Of a DNA stretch of 34,424 nt, positions 8,335 to 16,216 are shown one piece after another. Both the position numbers and the translations under genes were made by a program. The notes under the pieces were generated by a model. It ran no database searches and was not told the origin of the DNA. It worked only from the letters and a program-made list of their open reading frames with translations. Position 1 is the first letter of the stretch. Each line of letters starts with the position of its first letter. The DNA comes from Dongia mobilis (GTDB lineage: Bacteria; Pseudomonadota; Alphaproteobacteria; Dongiales; Dongiaceae), in assembly GCF_945906275.1 (NCBI RefSeq), contig NZ_CAMDRA010000021.1, forward strand, positions 1 to 34,424, read 5' to 3'.

Positions 8335-9384
8335 ATGGATGTCGAGCAACGCCACATGGCTGGTGCTGGCCGCCTGCTTCTCATTGCCTTCCTGTGGACT
8401 GCCGGATTGATCGTCATCGCCTCGGTCGGCAGCCTTGCTCGGCCGGCCCATGCCGCGAGCTTCGATTGTGCGGCGGCGACGCAGCCGCTGGAGAAGATCA
8501 TCTGCGCAGATGAGGATTTGTCGGCGCTCGACGAGAAGATGGCGGCCACCTACAAGGAGACACAGGCGAAGCTGGATGGCGATGCCGCGCAAACCATCAA
8601 GACCAGTCAACGCGCCTGGCTCAAATTCCTGCGCGCCTATTGCGGCGCCACCGACCGCGCCGGCTGGACGACCGCCGAATGTCTCGATATGGAATATGAT
8701 ACGCGCATCCAGGATCTTGCCGGGGCGATCATCGTCCAACCTGCCTTTACCTTCCTGCAGGTCGCCGAGTATCAGACCATCAAGATCGACGCGGAGCCGG
8801 AGTACGATAGGCCGGCCGAGACCGGACGGCATTATTTCAGCTACCCGCAGATCATCGCGCCGAAAGTGGCCGAGACAGCTCGGTGGAACGACGACATGCA
8901 GAAATGGGCACGATCGGTCGTCGGCGAGTGGATCGAGATGGATGGCAATCCGCAGGTCGAGATTTCAGCGACGGTTCGCACGTCGCTGCCGAATTTCGTG
9001 AGCGTCGAAAAATCAGTCTACTGGATGGGCGCCGCTCATATGTGGGGTACGTACTGGAACGAGAACGTCCTGCTGACGACCGGCCAAGAATTGACGGCCG
9101 CGCAGATTTTCAAGTCCGGCAGCGGCTGGGAATCGTTCCTGTCGACCCGTGCGTTCAACGCCATCGAACTTGAGTCAGGGTCGCCCGAGATAACGCGGGA
9201 TCTGATCGAGAGTTTGGTGGAGGAGCCGCAGACCTGGACGGTGTCGGCCGACACGCTCACCATCACCGTTGATCCGGATGGGACTGACTCCCGGCGATAT
9301 GGCGCCATCGAGGTCGTCTATACCTGGCGCGAACTTGGGCCTTTTCTCCAAGCCGATCTCCCTATCGCCCTCAACGTGGACTGA
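8335..9384 (+). CDS. exported protein with LprI-like N-domain and DUF3298/RsiV-like C-domain
   Basis: A 349-residue protein. A hydrophobic segment at ~12-35 followed by ARPAHA suggests a signal peptide cleaved near residue 41, so it should be periplasmic. Residues ~42-125 carry the lysozyme-inhibitor LprI-like pattern FDCAAATQPLEKIICADEDL ... QRAWLKFLRAYC, with Cys45, 57, 103 and 116 likely disulfide-bonded. The C-terminal ~200 residues (WMGAAHMWGTYWNENVLL, LTAAQIFKSGSGWESFL, end YTWRELGPFL) resemble DUF3298, the domain of the anti-sigma factor RsiV that binds lysozyme. A cell-envelope protection or sensing role is an inference from both domains. A GTG at 8323 overlapping the LysR stop is an alternative start. 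The 3' end lies 28 nt before hairpin repeat C. Confidence 0.75.
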   Translation: MDVEQRHMAGAGRLLLIAFLWTAGLIVIASVGSLARPAHAASFDCAAATQPLEKIICADEDLSALDEKMAATYKETQAKLDGDAAQTIKTSQRAWLKFLRAYCGATDRAGWTTAECLDMEYDTRIQDLAGAIIVQPAFTFLQVAEYQTIKIDAEPEYDRPAETGRHYFSYPQIIAPKVAETARWNDDMQKWARSVVGEWIEMDGNPQVEISATVRTSLPNFVSVEKSVYWMGAAHMWGTYWNENVLLTTGQELTAAQIFKSGSGWESFLSTRAFNAIELESGSPEITRDLIESLVEEPQTWTVSADTLTITVDPDGTDSRRYGAIEVVYTWRELGPFLQADLPIALNVD

Positions 9385-9412
9385 GTGACGGATGTCTGGG
9401 CCTTGAAGAAAG

Positions 9413-9448
9413 AAACTCGTGGATGGTCGGCCTTCGCCGACCATGACG
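9413..9448 (+). repeat. dispersed hairpin repeat, copy C
   Basis: Begins AAACTCGTGG, then ATGGTCGGC / GCCGACCAT around CTTC, ends GACG. The stem carries a compensatory C-G to G-C change relative to copy B. It is followed 21 nt later by the long inverted-repeat element. Confidence 0.85.
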
Positions 9449-9469
9449 GGATAGGGGAGTAGAACTTCT

Positions 9470-9627
9470 CCTCCCACCTTCAGGGGGGAGGTCGGGAGGG
9501 GGGCCGGGGTCGGTTTCGCTCTCACACAATCATCGCTGGCCCCCCCCACCCCGCCGACGACTGTCGGCAGACGCGTGGGAGACTGAAGGCAGCCCCCCAC
9601 CCCACCCTCCCCCCTGAAGGTGGGAGG
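9470..9627. repeat. inverted-repeat element with perfect 22-bp ends, copy 1 (158 bp)
   Basis: The left end 9470-9491 (CCTCCCACCTTCAGGG...) and right end 9606-9627 are perfect 22-bp reverse complements. Inside them further G-rich and C-rich arms (GGGAGGGGGG near 9495; CCCCCC at ~9593) extend the pairing. A second copy is at 20629-20734. This copy has about 50 bp of extra C-rich sequence in its right half. It carries no coding frame. It resembles non-autonomous inverted repeats scattered in alphaproteobacterial genomes and could also stop transcription, since CTTTAG follows. Confidence 0.8.
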
Positions 9628-9679
9628 GCTTTAGTACTGCGATCATTTTTGCCGCCGCTCCAACTAGAGAGGCTACGCG

Positions 9680-9921
9680 TTACCCGACGCGGTTGATGAC
9701 GTCGACGAAGACGGCCATCTCGGTGGTGAGGCCTTCGGCCTGTTTGGCGAGTTCGCCCGAGGCGCCGAGCACGCCGCTGGCCGCTTCGCGGGATTCGCCG
9801 GCGATGGTCATGACCTCGGCGATGTTCTGGCGCACCTCAATGGTGCCGTCGGAGGCACGCGACACGCTGGCAGCGATCTCCTTGGTGGCGGCCCCCCGCT
9901 GCTCGATGGCGGCGGCGTAGG
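9680..9921 (-). pseudogene. 3' remnant of a methyl-accepting chemotaxis protein gene
   Basis: On the minus strand 80 codons encode AAAIEQRGAATKEIAASVSR ... GELAKQAEGLTTEMAVFVD, which is the C-terminal end of a chemoreceptor signalling domain. It is preceded directly by an in-frame TAG at 9922-9924 and has no sensor, membrane or hairpin-tip region, nor an acceptable start. The right side of the break shows no chemoreceptor similarity, so this is a deletion or recombination relic. It lies about 50 bp from the inverted-repeat element. Confidence 0.75.
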
Positions 9922-10076
9922 ACTACGATCTTGTATTTTGCCTTGCCGACCGACTCGGCCTAGGATAATTATCGTGTGCCGTCAGCCTGCGTTCATGACG
10001 GCTGCGTTGGGCTGCTCCAGGGAACCGCCATGCCGACTGCGCCAACCATTTGCCATGCGACAGGTCCCTGACCGGC

Positions 10077-10550
10077 ATGGCGCACGCGTCGCCTGATCCG
10101 ATCGACGCCCTTTCCGGCTATTGGGCGAGCCTCAACGAGGGTCGCCTGCCCGACCGCGCGATGGTTGATCCCTCTGCCATTCCATCACTGCTGCCGCTGC
10201 TGCTGCTGACCGAGTTCGAACAGGATCCCTTTCGCGTGCGCTATCGGCTGACCGGAACCAGGGTCGATGAATGGAACGGGATGAACATCGCCGGCCTCTA
10301 TCTCGACGAGCTCCGCGACGAGGGCGATCATGGCGCCATTGCCAAGCTGATGGCGAGCTATCGCCAATGCCATGACAGTGCCGCACCTGTGATCGACCAT
10401 TATGACTGGCCGGCGCGGTCCGGCGGATTCCTCACCGTGCGGTACGGGCTGTTCCCGCTGGCCAGCAACGGGATCGTGCGGCAATGCCTCGGCATCGAGG
10501 ATTACAGCAGCCTGCCGCGACTCCATGACGGCGTGCCGCTGGCCTGGTGA
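10077..10550 (+). CDS. small PAS-domain protein (PAS_5 family)
   Basis: A 157-residue soluble protein with no other domain. The pattern LSGYWASLNEGRLPDRAMVD ... LLPLLLLTEFEQDPFRVRYR ... GTRV ... GLYLDEL and the late VRQCLGIEDY match the PAS_5 family, abundant in Rhodospirillales. It probably binds a small ligand or mediates protein contact; no output domain is present, so a partner would be needed. The ATG at 10077 begins just before the conserved part; the frame can be extended to a TTG at 10050. No good ribosome binding site is visible. A similar protein lies at 15051. Confidence 0.8.
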   Translation: MAHASPDPIDALSGYWASLNEGRLPDRAMVDPSAIPSLLPLLLLTEFEQDPFRVRYRLTGTRVDEWNGMNIAGLYLDELRDEGDHGAIAKLMASYRQCHDSAAPVIDHYDWPARSGGFLTVRYGLFPLASNGIVRQCLGIEDYSSLPRLHDGVPLAW

Positions 10551-10570
10551 GGGTGGGCCTGGTGAAGGTG
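10541..10570 (+). repeat. 15-bp tandem duplication across the stop codon of the PAS gene
   Basis: GGCCTGGTGAGGGTG (10541-10555) is followed immediately by GGCCTGGTGAAGGTG (10556-10570), one mismatch. The first unit contains the TGA stop codon of the PAS gene. Confidence 0.7.
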
Positions 10571-10610
10571 GGGCGTCATGAAATCCTGCGGGGCCCCACA
10601 GCAGGCCGGA

Positions 10611-10982
10611 TCAGCCGGTGACCAGGCAGTCCTTCAGGGCTGCGATGAGGTCCTTGGGGCTGAAGGGCTTGTTGAGGACGCGGCTGGCGCCGAAGGATCT
10701 GGCGGCGTTGAGGAAGTCGACGGCGCCGAGGCTGGAGCCACCGCTCATGGCGATGATGGGCAGGGCCTGGTCGATCCTGCGGATGGCGAGGATCGTCTCG
10801 ATCCCCTCCTGCTCGGGCATGATGATGTCGGTGACGACGATGTCGGGGCGGCGCTCGGCGAACTTTTCCAATCCCTCGCGCCCGTTGCCGGCCGGGGTGA
10901 CGTCATGGCCGGCAAGCTGCAGGGCCGTCTGCAGCATGTCCCGGACCAGTTCGTCATCATCGATCAGCAGCACATGCGCCAT
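10611..10982 (-). CDS. single-domain response regulator (CheY-like receiver)
   Basis: A 123-residue receiver domain without an output domain. The acidic pocket is at D8-D10 (LLIDDDE), the phosphoacceptor is D52 (VVTDIIMP), with S80 (AMSGG) and K105 (LNKPFSP). It would be phosphorylated by a histidine kinase and act through protein contact. It is divergent from the histidine kinase at 11215; the two likely belong together, although orphan kinases elsewhere could also serve it. The ribosome binding site GAGGG lies 11 nt before the ATG. Between the two start codons lies a short perfect palindrome. Confidence 0.92.
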   Translation of the reverse strand: MAHVLLIDDDELVRDMLQTALQLAGHDVTPAGNGREGLEKFAERRPDIVVTDIIMPEQEGIETILAIRRIDQALPIIAMSGGSSLGAVDFLNAARSFGASRVLNKPFSPKDLIAALKDCLVTG

Positions 10983-11034
10983 CAGCTTCGTTCCCTCGCC
11001 CCTTCCGCCCGGGCCGGCGCGACCTTAGTGTGTG

Positions 11035-11051
11035 ACGGCTTATCAAGCCGT
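11035..11051. promoter_or_regulatory. perfect palindrome between response regulator and kinase genes
   Basis: ACGGCTT-ATC-AAGCCGT has 7-bp arms around 3 nt, 52 nt upstream of the response regulator start and in the divergent spacer. It could be an operator or a short RNA hairpin; it has no T tract that would make it a terminator. Confidence 0.35.
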
Positions 11052-11214
11052 TAACGCAGCTTGGCCCCGATTCTCCGCAGGGTCGCCCGCGCGCCGCGAT
11101 AACATGGCTGCAAGGAGCGGTCTAACTCGATTATGATTCCGCGGATCGCCGTCATCGCCAAGAGCCAGCTTGTCGCGGGGACCGCCGCCCTTTGGGGAAG
11201 ATGGGAATGATGTC

Positions 11215-13071
11215 ATGAGCATCCGCGCGCGCCTCCTGATCCTGGTCCTGCTGGCGACTCTGGTGCCGGGGCTGCTCATCGGTCTGCGGTTCCTGCAGGA
11301 CCGGACGGCCGGTATCCGGCAGGCCGAGGCCGAGTTGCGGACCATGGCGACGACGCTCACTCATGATCTCGACGAGAAGATCAAGGGCACCAACCAGCTC
11401 CTCTATGGTCTGGCGCGTGCCCGCGACCTCGAGACGGAGGACCGCGCCGCCTGTTCGCGCTTCCTCTCGGACGTGCGGGAGCAGAACCAGCAATATACCG
11501 GCATCCTCACCATCCGGACCGACGGGGCGCTATTCTGCGATTCGCTGCAATCCGGGCGCGATCTCGACCTCTCGGACCGCTTCTATTTCAAGAACGCCCT
11601 GCAGCTCAAGGGCGGTGTCAGCCTTGAGCCGACCTTCGGCCGCCTCACCGGATTGGCGGTGCTGCAGATCGCCCACCCGGCGCTGGCGGAGAGCGGACCG
11701 CCGCGCTTCGTCCTCCTTGCCTCGCTCAACCTCCAGAAGCTGGTCGAGGCATATCAGGTGCCGCTGCGGACCCGCGAGATCCTGCTGGTCAACAAGAAGG
11801 GCACGGTCCTGGTGTGGCAGCCGGGCGCGGAGCATGCCGTGCCGCTCGGCACCTCGATGGCGGAGAGCGCGCTGTTTCAGGCCGCGAGCAAAGTCACGAC
11901 AAAAAGCGGCACGGGTGGCGCGGTCGCCATCATCAACGAGGGCGGCAAGGTGTGGGCCGTGGCAGATGCCGCGATCTCGCAGGATGCCGGCCTTTATGTG
12001 CTGGTAGGCCTGCCCGCCGCCGACCTGTTGGCGGCGGCCAATGAGCGCTTGTTCGTGGATCTCCTCAGCCTCATCGCGCTGTCGCTGCTGCTCTTTGCCG
12101 GTGTCTGGACGCTGGCGGAGTTCAGCATCCGGCGCCAGGTCGGGCGCATTGCGGCGATGATCGCGAGGCTGGGACAAGGCGATCTCGATGCGCGCATTCC
12201 GCTGCCCCATCCCAAGGGCGATCTCGGCAAGCTGATGGCGCTCCTCAACGGCACGGCGGAATCGCTGAAGCAGCAACGCGCGGCGATCGAGGAGCTGGAC
12301 CAGAAGCTGCGCCAGTCGCAGAAGATGGAGGCGATCGGCCAGCTCACCGGCGGGATCGCCCATGATTTCAACAATCTCCTCACCGTGGTGCTCGGCAATG
12401 CCGAGATGCTGGCAGAGCGGCTCGGCGCCGACCGGCATTTGCAGGGGCTGGCGGAAATGACCGCGAAGGCCGCGCTGCGCGGCGCCGAGCTCACCAACCG
12501 GCTGCTGGCCTTTGCACGCCGCCAGCCGCTTGACCCGCAGGTGACCGACGTCAACCAGCTCATCGCCGGCATGGACGGGCTGCTGCGCCGGTCGCTGGGT
12601 GGGCAGATCGAGATCGCACATGTGCCGCAGGTGGATCTGTGGCCGGCCATGGTCGACCAGGGACAGCTGGATAATGCGCTCCTCAATCTGTGCCTCAATG
12701 CGCGCGACGCCATGAAGGCGGGCGGGCGCCTGACCGTGGAGACGGCGAACGCCAGCTTCACGCCGGCCGATGGGGCGAGCGGAGACTATGTGATGATCGC
12801 GGTCTCCGACAGCGGCATCGGCATGGACAAGGCGACCGTCGAGCGGGCCTTCGAGCCGTTCTTCACCACCAAGGAAATGGGCCGCGGCAGCGGTCTCGGC
12901 CTCAGCATGGTCTATGGTTTCGTGAAGCAGTCGCTGGGCCATGTGCAGATCTATTCGGAGCCTGGCCAGGGCACGATCGTGAGGCTCTATCTGCCGCGCG
13001 CGCCCGGGGCGGCGGCGATCGCAGGCGCCCTTGCGGGGCGGCAGCGAGCGGATCCTGCTGGTCGAGGATGA
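11215..13071 (+). CDS. membrane sensor histidine kinase, receiver domain out of frame
   Basis: A 618-residue kinase. TM1 is at residues ~5-25, an extracytoplasmic double-Cache-like sensor at ~30-275, TM2 at ~280-300, then a HAMP region to ~355. The HisKA motif QLTGGIAHDFNNLL puts the phosphorylated His at 383. The ATPase domain has the N box NLCLNARDAM (~491-500), G1 DSGIGMD and G2 GSGLGLSMVYGF. This GGIAHDFNN class is usually a hybrid kinase with a C-terminal receiver. Here the frame ends with the unrelated tail AGRQRADPAGRG and a TGA at 13069-13071, while the expected receiver continues in the +1 frame (next entry). The start at 11215 follows GGGAATGATGTC. The sensed ligand is unknown. Confidence 0.92.
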   Translation: MSIRARLLILVLLATLVPGLLIGLRFLQDRTAGIRQAEAELRTMATTLTHDLDEKIKGTNQLLYGLARARDLETEDRAACSRFLSDVREQNQQYTGILTIRTDGALFCDSLQSGRDLDLSDRFYFKNALQLKGGVSLEPTFGRLTGLAVLQIAHPALAESGPPRFVLLASLNLQKLVEAYQVPLRTREILLVNKKGTVLVWQPGAEHAVPLGTSMAESALFQAASKVTTKSGTGGAVAIINEGGKVWAVADAAISQDAGLYVLVGLPAADLLAAANERLFVDLLSLIALSLLLFAGVWTLAEFSIRRQVGRIAAMIARLGQGDLDARIPLPHPKGDLGKLMALLNGTAESLKQQRAAIEELDQKLRQSQKMEAIGQLTGGIAHDFNNLLTVVLGNAEMLAERLGADRHLQGLAEMTAKAALRGAELTNRLLAFARRQPLDPQVTDVNQLIAGMDGLLRRSLGGQIEIAHVPQVDLWPAMVDQGQLDNALLNLCLNARDAMKAGGRLTVETANASFTPADGASGDYVMIAVSDSGIGMDKATVERAFEPFFTTKEMGRGSGLGLSMVYGFVKQSLGHVQIYSEPGQGTIVRLYLPRAPGAAAIAGALAGRQRADPAGRG

Positions 13072-13414
13072 TGATCTGGTGCGCGCCCATGTGGCTGGCC
13101 AGCTCGGCGATCTCGGCTATCAGGTGGTGGCGGTGAGGAGCGGCACCGAGGCGCTCGCCACGCTGCAATCGGGTGCCGCCATCGACCTCCTCTTCACCGA
13201 CATCGTCATGCCGGGCGGCATGGACGGTCAGCAGCTGGCGGCACAGGTGAGCGAGCGCTGGCCATCGTTGCCGATCCTGTTCACCTCGGGCTATTCGGAA
13301 CAGGCGGTGCTGCACCAGGAGCGCCTCGCGCAAGGGAGCTATTTCCTCGCCAAACCCTTCCGGCACCAGGAGCTGGCGGCGAAGCTGCGCAGCATCCTCG
13401 ATCCATCGTCATGA
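13031..13414 (+). CDS. receiver domain of the preceding hybrid kinase, in the +1 frame
   Basis: An open frame of 127 codons with a complete receiver: acidic residues in LLVEDDDLVR, phosphoacceptor D57 (LFTDIVMPGG), Thr/Ser in FTSGYSE and K108 (LAKPF). It overlaps the kinase frame by 41 nt. The only start that leaves the domain intact is a TTG at 13031 without a ribosome binding site, and RGGSERILLVEDD is the usual linker-to-receiver transition of fused hybrid kinases. The simplest reading is that one base was lost or gained near 13010-13040 (in the gene or the assembly) and that kinase and receiver form one protein of about 745 residues. It is followed after 9 nt by the carbonic anhydrase gene. 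Confidence 0.8.
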   Translation: MRGGSERILLVEDDDLVRAHVAGQLGDLGYQVVAVRSGTEALATLQSGAAIDLLFTDIVMPGGMDGQQLAAQVSERWPSLPILFTSGYSEQAVLHQERLAQGSYFLAKPFRHQELAAKLRSILDPSS

Positions 13415-13423
13415 GGGCGTGAC

Positions 13424-14143
13424 ATGTCGCGATTGCTGGATCATCTCTTCGACCAGAATGTGCAATGGGCGCAGGAGAAGACGCGGGACGATCCCGACTT
13501 CTTCCGGCGCCTCGCGGAACAGCAGGCGCCGCGCTATCTGTGGCTGGGCTGTTCCGACAGCCGCATCACCGCCAATGACGTGCTGGGGCTGGACCCGGGC
13601 GAAGTGTTCGTGCACCGGAACATCGCCAACCTGGTCCATACCAGCGATCTCAACCTGCTGACCGTGCTGGAATTCGCGGTCCAGCACTTGAAGGTGCAGC
13701 ATGTCATCGTGTGCGGCCATTATGGCTGCGGCGGCATCGAGCGGGTTCTGGCCAGTGAGCGCGGCGCGATGCTGGATCATTGGCTGCAACCGGTCACCAT
13801 GCTCTATCGCAAGCACCGCGCCTTGTTCGACGCCATCCCCACGACGGCCGAGCGGGTCAACCGGCTGTGCGAGGTCAATGTCGAGATGCAGGTGCGGCGG
13901 ATTGCTGCAACACCGATCATCGAGAATGCCTGGGCGCGGGGGCAGGCGCTGCATCTTCACGGCTGGATCTATGCGATCCATGACGGGCTGCTGCGGGATC
14001 TCGGGCCGACCCTGTCTTCAGTCGCGGAACGCGATGCATTGCCCTCGATCGACCAGCGCGTTCATGAACCGGCGCAGCCGCTCTCGGCGGTGCAGCGCCA
14101 TGCGCTGGATGCGTTCGGCAGTAGCCCGCGCAAGCCGGCCTGA
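13424..14143 (+). CDS. beta-class carbonic anhydrase
   Basis: A 239-residue zinc enzyme interconverting CO2 and bicarbonate. Zinc ligands are C43 (GCSDSR), H99 and C102 (CGHYGCGG), with the catalytic D45-R47 pair; HRNIAN at ~64-69 and HGWIYAIHDG near the C-terminus are also diagnostic of the Can-like group. It begins 9 nt after the receiver domain stop, so it is probably cotranscribed with the kinase. The last ~25 residues (QPLSAVQRHALDAFGSSPRK) extend beyond the usual core and look disordered. Confidence 0.96.
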   Translation: MSRLLDHLFDQNVQWAQEKTRDDPDFFRRLAEQQAPRYLWLGCSDSRITANDVLGLDPGEVFVHRNIANLVHTSDLNLLTVLEFAVQHLKVQHVIVCGHYGCGGIERVLASERGAMLDHWLQPVTMLYRKHRALFDAIPTTAERVNRLCEVNVEMQVRRIAATPIIENAWARGQALHLHGWIYAIHDGLLRDLGPTLSSVAERDALPSIDQRVHEPAQPLSAVQRHALDAFGSSPRKPA

Positions 14144-14181
14144 TTTCCAGGGGCGCGCGGAAAGGACGAGGTGGTGGGATC

Positions 14182-14838
14182 ATGTGCGGGCGGTTTGTGC
14201 AGAAGAGTTCCGCCAACCAAATGCAGAGCTTCTTCAGCATCAAGGGGCCGGTGCCGAATTTCGGCCCGCGCTACAATGTGGCGCCGACCCAGGATGCGGC
14301 GGTGGTGCTGGCGGAGGATGCGACCACGCGGCGCCTCGCGCTGAAGAAATGGGGCCTCATTCCCGCCTGGTCGAAGGAAGGCAAGGCGAGCTACGCCACC
14401 TTCAACGCGCGCGCGGAATCGGTGCGCGAGAAGCCGAGCTATGCCCAGCCCTTCGCCAAGCGCCGCTGCATCGTGCCGGCCGACGGCTTTTATGAATGGA
14501 CCGGGCCCAAGGGCGCCAAGATCCCGCATCTCTTCGAACGGCAGGACGGCGCCCTGCTGGCGCTGGCCGGACTCCATGAAAGCTGGCGCGCGCGGGATGG
14601 CAGCGAGACCATTCAGAGCTTCACCATCGTCGTCACCGCCGCCAATGGGTGGATGTCACGCTTCCACGACCGCATGCCGGTGATCCTGGAGGAAGCCGAG
14701 CAGGAAACCTGGCTCACCGGCTCGGCCGAAGCGGCGACCGCCCTGCTGAAGGCGCCGGGCGAGGATGTGCTCAAGGAGCGCATCGTCTCGACGCTGGTCA
14801 ACAGCGTGAAGAATGAGGGGCCGGAACTCATCGCCTGA
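14182..14838 (+). CDS. SRAP domain protein (HMCES/YedK family, abasic-site DNA crosslinker)
   Basis: A 218-residue SOS-response-associated peptidase domain protein. Family members form a covalent thiazolidine link to abasic sites in single-stranded DNA through Cys2. All key residues are visible: Cys2 (MCGRF, exposed when Met is removed), N75 (TFNARAES), E105 (FYEW) and H162 (RFHDRMP), matching C2/N75/E105/H160 of YedK. It has a strong ribosome binding region GGACGAGG. No LexA-type operator was recognised upstream. It follows carbonic anhydrase by 38 nt. Confidence 0.95.
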   Translation: MCGRFVQKSSANQMQSFFSIKGPVPNFGPRYNVAPTQDAAVVLAEDATTRRLALKKWGLIPAWSKEGKASYATFNARAESVREKPSYAQPFAKRRCIVPADGFYEWTGPKGAKIPHLFERQDGALLALAGLHESWRARDGSETIQSFTIVVTAANGWMSRFHDRMPVILEEAEQETWLTGSAEAATALLKAPGEDVLKERIVSTLVNSVKNEGPELIA

Positions 14839-14855
14839 ACGGGTGGTCCAGAACC

Positions 14856-14899
14856 GTGACCCAAATGTGTGACCCAAATGTGTGACCTAAATATGTGAC
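14856..14899 (+). repeat. 13-bp tandem repeat, three units and a partial fourth
   Basis: GTGACCCAAATGT at 14856 and 14869 is followed by GTGACCTAAATAT at 14882 and a partial GTGAC at 14895. The array begins 18 nt after the SRAP stop and ends about 150 nt before the next PAS gene. Unit length and lack of spacers exclude a CRISPR. It may be a variable-number repeat or a stacked binding site. Confidence 0.75.
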
Positions 14900-15050
14900 A
14901 TGGGGCGCCTTTTGCTGTGACAGCGGCGGGTCCCGCCGGAAAAGTTTACCAAGCGTTAACAACTTCGCCACCACACTCGTTGGTATTGCCGGCGCACGTT
15001 TCCTACCCATGGTTGCCGTGGGTGTCTGTCGCGCCGCCCACCTTTCAGGG

Positions 15051-15608
15051 ATGAAACAGGTGATGGACGCAGCCGCCAGCTTCATCAAACCGGACCGGTC
15101 CTCCTTCGACCTGATCCGCGGCCAGCATGCGCCGGACTTCCGCTCGGCCCGGGTGGCGGCCCTCTATCGCTATTGGCGGTCGCGGCGCCTGGGCGCCCTG
15201 CCGATGCGCGCCGATATCGAACCCGCCGACATCAAATCGCTGCTGCCCTTTGTGATCATCGTCGATCTGCAGGCTGATCCGTTCCGGGTCTTCTACCGGC
15301 TGGTGGGGACGGCGGTGGTGCATGCCTCCGGCATGGATTTCACCGGCACCTATCTCGACGAACTGGCGTTCGACATCTGCGCGACACCGGATCTGATCCG
15401 CGCCTATCGCGCGGTGAGCGAGTCGCGCTGGCCGGGGCTGGGCATGGCCTTTGCGCAGATCACGCATCAGACGGCGCTCGACGTCGAATATCTCATCTGC
15501 CCGCTCGGCGATGCGGAGGGTGCCGTGCGGCAATGCCTGGTGATCGAGGATTATGTCGCCAAGGAAGGTTTCGAGAGCGGCAAGCTGCGCCTCGCCCGGC
15601 CGGTTTGA
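15051..15608 (+). CDS. small PAS-domain protein (PAS_5 family)
   Basis: A 185-residue soluble protein paralogous to the one at 10077: RYWRSRRLGALPMRADIE ... SLLPFVIIVDLQADPFRVFY ... GTYLDEL ... VRQCLVIEDY. No output domain is attached. The frame is open further upstream (to 14895), but the segment before 15051 lacks similarity and crosses the spacer, so the start is either the ATG at 15051 or that at 15063 (ACAGGTG precedes the latter). Probable role: ligand-binding sensor acting through a partner. A likely terminator begins within its last codons. Confidence 0.8.
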   Translation: MKQVMDAAASFIKPDRSSFDLIRGQHAPDFRSARVAALYRYWRSRRLGALPMRADIEPADIKSLLPFVIIVDLQADPFRVFYRLVGTAVVHASGMDFTGTYLDELAFDICATPDLIRAYRAVSESRWPGLGMAFAQITHQTALDVEYLICPLGDAEGAVRQCLVIEDYVAKEGFESGKLRLARPV

Positions 15609-15628
15609 CATAGCGGCCCGGTTTTTTT
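15598..15628 (+). terminator. probable Rho-independent terminator after the PAS gene
   Basis: GGCCG (15598-15602) and CGGCC (15614-15618) form a stem with an 11-nt loop holding the stop codon; CGG and seven T follow (15622-15628). The stem is short, but the T tract is clear in this GC-rich DNA. Confidence 0.55.
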
Positions 15629-15694
15629 GTCGCTGGGCCGATGTAATCGGCCATGACACGCGCCATTTCTGGAAGATGTGACAGAAAGGCGACC

Positions 15695-16063
15695 ATGATG
15701 CGACCGATTTGCAGAATCATCGCGCTCACCGGGCTGGCGGCGGGGTTGGCGGGGGGGCTGGCCTTCGCGGCTCAGCCGGCGCTGGCCGATAGCGGGCAGT
15801 TGCGCGACCCGACGCGCTGCGGCCAGGGCAATGCCAATTGCCGCAAGCTGCCGCCCTCGAACAGCGACCGGATCAAGGATACGCCGCGCGGCGAAAGCGA
15901 CCAGCGCAACAAGACCGACCGCAACCCGACCCGGATGAAGACCTCGCCGCTGCCCAGCGAATGGCTGCAGCGGCCGCCCAGCGAGCCCAGTTCGACCTGG
16001 CTCGACAAGGGCTCGACCGGGCTTTCGACGCATCCACGGCGCAAATCCAGCATCGGGCATTGA
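15695..16063 (+). CDS. small secreted basic Pro/Arg-rich protein, unknown function
   Basis: A 122-residue protein starting MMRPICRIIALTG with a signal peptide (hydrophobic to ~residue 26, then AAQPALA, cleavage near residue 32). The mature part has two Cys (RCGQGNANCRKLPP) and is rich in Pro, Ser, Arg and Lys (PTRMKTSPLPSEWLQRPP), so it is probably disordered. The ribosome binding site AAAGG precedes the ATG at 15695. No family is recognised. It is similar in size, composition and Cys spacing style to the protein at 17944, and lies in a run of small exported proteins. Confidence 0.65.
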   Translation: MMRPICRIIALTGLAAGLAGGLAFAAQPALADSGQLRDPTRCGQGNANCRKLPPSNSDRIKDTPRGESDQRNKTDRNPTRMKTSPLPSEWLQRPPSEPSSTWLDKGSTGLSTHPRRKSSIGH

Positions 16064-16216
16064 GCCGCATATAGGCAGCACGCAGCGCGTTGGATCACCG
16101 GCCGCGGTGACCTTGCCGCGATATTTTTTCTCCCGCATCCAGCGCCGGCATCGCCCCGTAAGTGATGTCATGCGGCGCGGATGATCTGTGCCGCGCCACA
16201 GATCGGGAGCACTGAA

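Noticed and set aside
9470-9627. Insertion sequence
   Set aside because: No transposase frame and under 160 bp; described as a non-coding inverted-repeat element.
11530-12942. 470-codon minus-strand open frame opposite the histidine kinase
   Set aside because: The plus strand encodes a complete kinase with all motifs; long antisense frames are expected in GC-rich genes and this product has no domain character.
14856-14899. CRISPR-like array
   Set aside because: Units of 13 bp are contiguous with no spacers; the 16-bp array at 29595 is rejected for the same reason.
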